From Paracoccaceae bacterium (GTDB lineage: Bacteria; Pseudomonadota; Alphaproteobacteria; Rhodobacterales; Rhodobacteraceae), in assembly GCA_003511785.1 (NCBI GenBank), contig DOIS01000133.1, positions 479-8,965 of the forward strand: DNA of 8,487 nucleotides, read 5' to 3'. Made by a program: the position numbers and the translations under genes. Of the stretch, positions 5,145 to 8,487 are shown piece by piece. The notes beneath the pieces were generated by a model. The model worked only from the letters and a program-made list of their open reading frames with translations. It was not told the origin of the DNA and did not search any database. The stretch's first letter is position 1. Each line of letters begins with the position of its first letter.

Positions 5145-6500
5145 TTACCGCCGCTCCAGGCGCAACCAGATCCCGTCCTTCGCGCGCACCGTCAGATGCG
5201 CCACCGGCACCGGCTCCCGCCCCGGAACCGGCGTCACACGAAACTGCCGCAGAAGCATCGACAAGAACAGCGGCCCCTCGACCATGGCGAAGCCCGCCCC
5301 GGTGCAGACCCGCGCGCCCGCGCTGAACGGGATATAGGCCTCGCGCCCGCAGACCCTCCCGTTCTCGGTCTGCCAACGGCCGGGATCGAACCCGTCGGGA
5401 TCGTCCCAGAGCCGCTCATGCCGGTGCAGGTGCCAAGGGCTCAGCACCACCTGCGCGCCGCGCGCGACCTCGCGCCCCCGGAACTGTTCGGGACAGACCG
5501 CCTCGCGCACCATCATCGGCACCGGCGGATACAGCCGCAGCGCCTCGCGGAACACGTCGCGCGACAGCTTCAGGCGCGACATGACCGCGAAATCGCATGC
5601 CTCCAGCGCCGCCGCCTCTTCCGCCACCCGTTCCTGCCACTCGGGGTAGAGCGCCATCAGGTAGAGCGTCCAGGCCAAGGCCGAGGCGCTGGTCTCGTGG
5701 CCCGCCAGGAAGAAGATCGCCACCTGGTCCACCATCTCGGCCGTGTCGAACCGCTCCCCCGTCTGCGGGTCGCGCGTGGTCATGATCTTGGTGGCCAGGT
5801 CGTCGGGCGCCGATCCGGCCGCGATCTCGGCCATGCGCGCGGCGGTCAGCCGGGTGATCAGCCCCCTTATCTCGCGCGCCGTGGCCCGCGTGCGCCGCCG
5901 GAAGAAGCGCGGCATCCAGCGCGGGCCCGGAACGAAGGCCGCCAGGTTCAGGATCGGCTGGCTGCGCTGGTAGTCGCGGAACTTGGTGAAAACCTGCGCC
6001 GCCACCTCATGTTCGATCGGAATCGAGAACAGCGTGCGAAAGATCACGTCCGCCGCCGCGTGGCTGGTCTCTTCCTCGATCTCGACGGTCTCGCCCGCGC
6101 GGCCCTCCAGCCGCGCCACCGCAGCCTCGCCCGCCGCCCACATCGCCGGGAAGGTGTCGCGCAGCCGCCCGCCTTCGAAGGCCGGGTCGATGATGCGCCG
6201 CTGCCGCTCCCATGTGGCGCCGTTGGTCAGGAAGACCGAGTTGCCCAGAAGCGGCCGCAGCCCCTCGCCCACCCGGTCGGATTTCGGGAAATCCATCGGC
6301 CGGTCGCGCAGCACGGTCTTCACCAGATCGGGCTGGTTAACGAGAAAGGAGGTGAAAAACGGCGTGCGGAACTCGGCCATCCAAGCACGGTAGAGTTTCG
6401 CGGGCTGGGCCGACAGGATGTCCTGCCGGAACAGCCGCATGTAGCGCCAGAGCGACACGCGGTCGGGCCGCGCGGGGGGCTTGGGCGGCTGGGGGGTCAT
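5145..6500 (-). CDS. Cytochrome P450 monooxygenase
   Basis: A 451-residue soluble haem-thiolate oxygenase with no N-terminal membrane anchor. All family landmarks are present: WxxxR in helix C (W97-R101), the oxygen-activation motif AGHET in helix I (266-270), ExxR in helix K (E319-R322), FDPGRW (371-376) and the haem-binding loop FSAGARVCTG (392-401) with ligand Cys399. It is expected to insert one oxygen atom into an organic substrate using electrons from a ferredoxin system, none of which is encoded here. The form resembles bacterial P450s with some likeness to the CYP4-type fatty-acid hydroxylases, but the subfamily and substrate cannot be named. The ATG at 6500 overlaps the stop of the upstream hydrolase-like gene (ATGA, 4 bases); a GAGG 4 bases before it suggests coupled re-initiation. 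The frame is open further upstream, but that part is the hydrolase gene read in another frame. Confidence 0.95.
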   Translation of the reverse strand: MTPQPPKPPARPDRVSLWRYMRLFRQDILSAQPAKLYRAWMAEFRTPFFTSFLVNQPDLVKTVLRDRPMDFPKSDRVGEGLRPLLGNSVFLTNGATWERQRRIIDPAFEGGRLRDTFPAMWAAGEAAVARLEGRAGETVEIEEETSHAAADVIFRTLFSIPIEHEVAAQVFTKFRDYQRSQPILNLAAFVPGPRWMPRFFRRRTRATAREIRGLITRLTAARMAEIAAGSAPDDLATKIMTTRDPQTGERFDTAEMVDQVAIFFLAGHETSASALAWTLYLMALYPEWQERVAEEAAALEACDFAVMSRLKLSRDVFREALRLYPPVPMMVREAVCPEQFRGREVARGAQVVLSPWHLHRHERLWDDPDGFDPGRWQTENGRVCGREAYIPFSAGARVCTGAGFAMVEGPLFLSMLLRQFRVTPVPGREPVPVAHLTVRAKDGIWLRLERR

Positions 6501-7747
6501 GCGGCCTCGACGCTGGTGAATTTCGAGGCCGCCCGCTCGATGCGGGATTTCGACGCCGCGCGCGCCCCGTAACGCGCGCCCAGGGTCAATGGCCCGGCGG
6601 TGATGCGGAAATAGTCGTAATCGCCGGGCCGGTCGAAGGCGCAGAGATACTGGAAATGCAGCCGGAAGAAGCGCCAGCGCAGCGCCCGCCAGCGTGCAGG
6701 CGAGAGCGTCCGGCTGAAGGCCGCGGAAAACACCAGCGGCCAGCGTTTGCCTTCGCGCGCCACCCCGCTCACCGCCACCGGATCGCAAAGCGCGAAGGCG
6801 CAGCCGTCGCCGGGGGCGGTCACGTCCACCCAGGCGATCCGGTCCTGCTCGGACATCAGTTGCAGATCGGCGCGCAGCCGCCAGGCGCGCGGCAGGAACG
6901 AGGCCATCGGCACCACCTGCCCCAGCGTGAGAAAGGACAGCGCCGCCCCCCCCTCGGGCAGCCCCCCGCGCAGCAGGTCGGCCAGCACCGACACGCCCAG
7001 ATGCGCGCCCGAGGAATGGCCCACGACCAAGATTTCGTCCACCTCCTCGTCCAGCGCCTCGCGCAACCGCTCGGTGAACTGCGCCAACCGCGCCTCCAGC
7101 TCGGGCGGGTTCTCGCCGCGCAAGCTCGAGGACCAGGCGAAATTGCACATCAGGTAATAGGTCAAAAACGCCCCGTCCCGCGCCCGGAACCAGCGCAGCA
7201 CCAGGACCGCCACCACCGCCCCCAACGCCCAGGCCAGCGCCACCGCCAGCGGCGGCCCGCCCGCCAGGGCCGGCACCCGGTCGCCGAGCGCCAGCAAGAG
7301 CCGCCCCGCCGCCCAGCCCGCCAGCGCCGCCAGAACCAGCTGCACCAGCAGCATCACCACCGGGTAGAGCGCCACGATCGATGGCCCCTTGCGCAACGTC
7401 AAAAGCGCGCGCAGCGCGCCCGAGCCGATATAGGTCCAGGCGATGCGCGCCGCCGCGAGGTAGGTCCGCAGGATCGAGGTCGACATGCTCTGCTTGACGA
7501 TGTCGGACCAGACCAACACGCTGAAATCGCTCTCGACCCGCGCGCCCTCGATCTCGGCCACCACGTGCCAGCCATAGCGGTCCCCCGCCGCGCCCGGCCG
7601 CAACGCCAGCTCATAGCCCGAGATCGACGCCTGGGCCGTGCCTTCCTTTCGGTAAAGCTCGCGATACCGGCGCGGCGGCACCGGGTCGTAGCCGGGGATG
7701 TAAAACACGCGCCGCCGCGCGACCTTGGGGGTTTGCACGCTGCTCAT
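6497..7747 (-). CDS. Membrane-anchored alpha/beta-hydrolase-like protein
   Basis: A 416-residue protein, probably an inner-membrane serine hydrolase facing the cytosol. VARRRVFYIPGYDPVPPRRY (9-28) looks like the first core strand with its following loop. Two long hydrophobic segments (about 122-153 and 164-187) form a likely membrane hairpin. Next comes EILVVGHSSGAHLGVSVLADLL (238-259), a nucleophile elbow GHSSG with putative catalytic Ser245. The rest (about 260-416) includes conserved-looking WVDVTAPGDGCAF (306-318) and aromatic FFRLHFQYLCAF (360-371); the acid may lie in the former and the histidine may be H364, but neither assignment is secure. The substrate is unknown; lipase, esterase or a non-enzymatic member are all possible. 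It starts 57 bases after the ccdA stop and overlaps the P450 gene by 4 bases, so the two are very likely made together. Confidence 0.8.
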   Translation of the reverse strand: MSSVQTPKVARRRVFYIPGYDPVPPRRYRELYRKEGTAQASISGYELALRPGAAGDRYGWHVVAEIEGARVESDFSVLVWSDIVKQSMSTSILRTYLAAARIAWTYIGSGALRALLTLRKGPSIVALYPVVMLLVQLVLAALAGWAAGRLLLALGDRVPALAGGPPLAVALAWALGAVVAVLVLRWFRARDGAFLTYYLMCNFAWSSSLRGENPPELEARLAQFTERLREALDEEVDEILVVGHSSGAHLGVSVLADLLRGGLPEGGAALSFLTLGQVVPMASFLPRAWRLRADLQLMSEQDRIAWVDVTAPGDGCAFALCDPVAVSGVAREGKRWPLVFSAAFSRTLSPARWRALRWRFFRLHFQYLCAFDRPGDYDYFRITAGPLTLGARYGARAASKSRIERAASKFTSVEAA

Positions 7748-7762
7748 CTGCCATCTCGCCTC

Positions 7763-7792
7763 GCGCCGCAGCCTACCGCGCTTTTGCGGCGC
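7763..7792 (-). repeat. Inverted repeat between ccdA and the hydrolase gene
   Basis: GCGCCGCA (7763-7770) and TGCGGCGC (7785-7792) make a perfect 8-bp stem around a 14-base loop. It lies in the 57-base gap between ccdA and the next gene and has no T-run on the minus strand. It could be a weak attenuator or processing hairpin, or chance pairing in GC-rich sequence. Confidence 0.3.
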
Positions 7793-7804
7793 AAGTAAGG
7801 CGGA

Positions 7805-8487
7805 TCAGCCCAGCGTGGCCAGCGCCGGGAAGGTCTCCAACAGCCAGAAGCTCAGGTCGGAAAACCCGCCCGTCAGCATCAGCAGGCCGATGGTCCACAA
7901 AAGCAGGCCCATCACCCGTTCGATCTGCGCCATGTGCCGCTTCATCCAGCCCATCAGCCCGCCCAGCCGGGGCAGAAAGGCCGCCACCGCCAGGAAGGGA
8001 ACGCCGAGCCCGATGGCATAGACCGCCAGCAGCGTCGTGCCGCGCGCCACGCTCGCCTCCGAGGCCGCCAACGAAAGGATCGCGCCCAGCTGCGGGCCGA
8101 TGCAGGGGGTCCAGCCGAAGGCGAAGGCGAGGCCCAGAACATAGGCGCCCAGGCTCGAGCCGCCCCGGTCGCCCGCGTCGAACCGCGCCTCGCGGTCGAG
8201 AAAGCCCAGGCGATAGACGCCGATGAAATGTGCCCCGAAGCCCATCACCAGAAGCCCCGCCACCGTGTTGAACCAGCCCTGGTATTGCAGGAACACCGAG
8301 CCGATGGCCGAGGCGGTGAACCCCATGAACAGGAACACCGTCGACAGCCCCAGCACGAAGAACAGCGCGGGCAGGATCGCCCGGTTGCGCCCGCCCGCCT
8401 CGCTCAACTCGGTGACCGACACCCCGCTCATATAGGCGAGATAGGGCGGCACGATGGGCAGCACGCAGGGCGACAGGAAGGATATGA
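7805..8487 (-). CDS. ccdA: Cytochrome c biogenesis / thiol-disulfide interchange protein CcdA, 5' end outside window
   Basis: 226 residues are visible; the N-terminus lies past base 8487, as the frame continues to the edge as ISFLSPCVLPIVPPYLAYMSG. CcdA is an inner-membrane protein that accepts electrons from cytosolic thioredoxin and hands them to periplasmic thiol proteins, needed to reduce apocytochrome c. The two family cysteines are both seen, in SPCVLP at the edge and in FGWTPCIGP (about 121-129 of the visible part). The visible part holds about five to six hydrophobic segments, in line with the six-helix family topology, separated by a charged loop (LDREARFDAGDRGG). Length fits CcdA with only about 10-20 residues missing. 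A GTG at 8464 could mimic a start but would remove the first catalytic cysteine. It is probably the first or an early gene of the minus-strand group leading to the hydrolase and P450. Confidence 0.9.
   Translation of the reverse strand, partial: ISFLSPCVLPIVPPYLAYMSGVSVTELSEAGGRNRAILPALFFVLGLSTVFLFMGFTASAIGSVFLQYQGWFNTVAGLLVMGFGAHFIGVYRLGFLDREARFDAGDRGGSSLGAYVLGLAFAFGWTPCIGPQLGAILSLAASEASVARGTTLLAVYAIGLGVPFLAVAAFLPRLGGLMGWMKRHMAQIERVMGLLLWTIGLLMLTGGFSDLSFWLLETFPALATLG

Noticed and set aside
4782..6572. Long plus-strand open frame of about 596 codons opposite the P450 gene
   Set aside because: The product is low-complexity and proline/arginine/histidine-rich, and the opposite strand holds every P450 motif.
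5145..7148. A 667-residue fusion upstream of and including the P450
   Set aside because: The added N-terminal 216 codons lie in the hydrolase gene in another frame and are alanine/arginine/glycine-rich; the ATG at 6500 gives a normal P450 length.
6656..7798. Plus-strand open frame of about 380 codons opposite the hydrolase gene
   Set aside because: Composition (R, Q, P, H repeats) is typical of antisense frames in GC-rich DNA; the minus strand encodes a coherent protein with membrane segments and GHSSG.

Overview
The window is strongly GC-rich and, by gene content, comes from an alphaproteobacterium, most likely Rhodobacterales (Roseobacter/Rhodobacter group). The main pointers are the alphaproteobacterial type of SspB with an acidic linker and a VVSLDSFRK-type tail, a class II fumarase followed by a DUF4169 protein and a ribbon-helix-helix protein, and a CcdA with SPCVLP and TPCIGP motifs. 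This is taxonomic inference from protein families. No rRNA, tRNA, CRISPR array, insertion sequence or phage gene was seen, and every gene looks chromosomal and intact except the one cut by the right edge.

Layout, left to right. Bases 1-220 are a non-coding leader with an imperfect direct repeat. chrA (+, 221-1501) is a two-domain chromate-type transporter. sspB (+, 1619-2086) is the ClpXP adaptor. A twin-hairpin terminator (about 2109-2157) separates it from a convergent gene for a secreted 189-residue protein of unknown function (-, 2183-2752). A divergent promoter region follows, then fumC (+, 2963-4357). After a strong GC hairpin come three very small genes on the same strand: DUF4169 (4454-4627), a ribbon-helix-helix protein (4624-4839) that overlaps it by 4 bases, and a 76-residue basic protein (4864-5094). 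A second twin-palindrome element (5095-5142) fills the whole next convergent junction. The rest is a minus-strand block read from the right edge: ccdA (7805-8487, 5' end outside the window), a membrane-anchored alpha/beta-hydrolase-like protein (6497-7747) and a cytochrome P450 (5145-6500), the last two sharing an ATGA stop/start overlap.

How the genes relate. fumC is a TCA-cycle enzyme. SspB delivers ssrA-tagged proteins to ClpXP. CcdA moves reducing equivalents across the inner membrane for periplasmic thiol chemistry and cytochrome c maturation. The three small genes behind fumC probably form a regulatory or housekeeping cluster of unknown role. The best candidates for undescribed biology are the translationally coupled membrane hydrolase and P450 pair, possibly a lipid- or ester-modifying pathway, and the fumC-linked small-protein cluster. 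The rest of the window is ordinary core genome.
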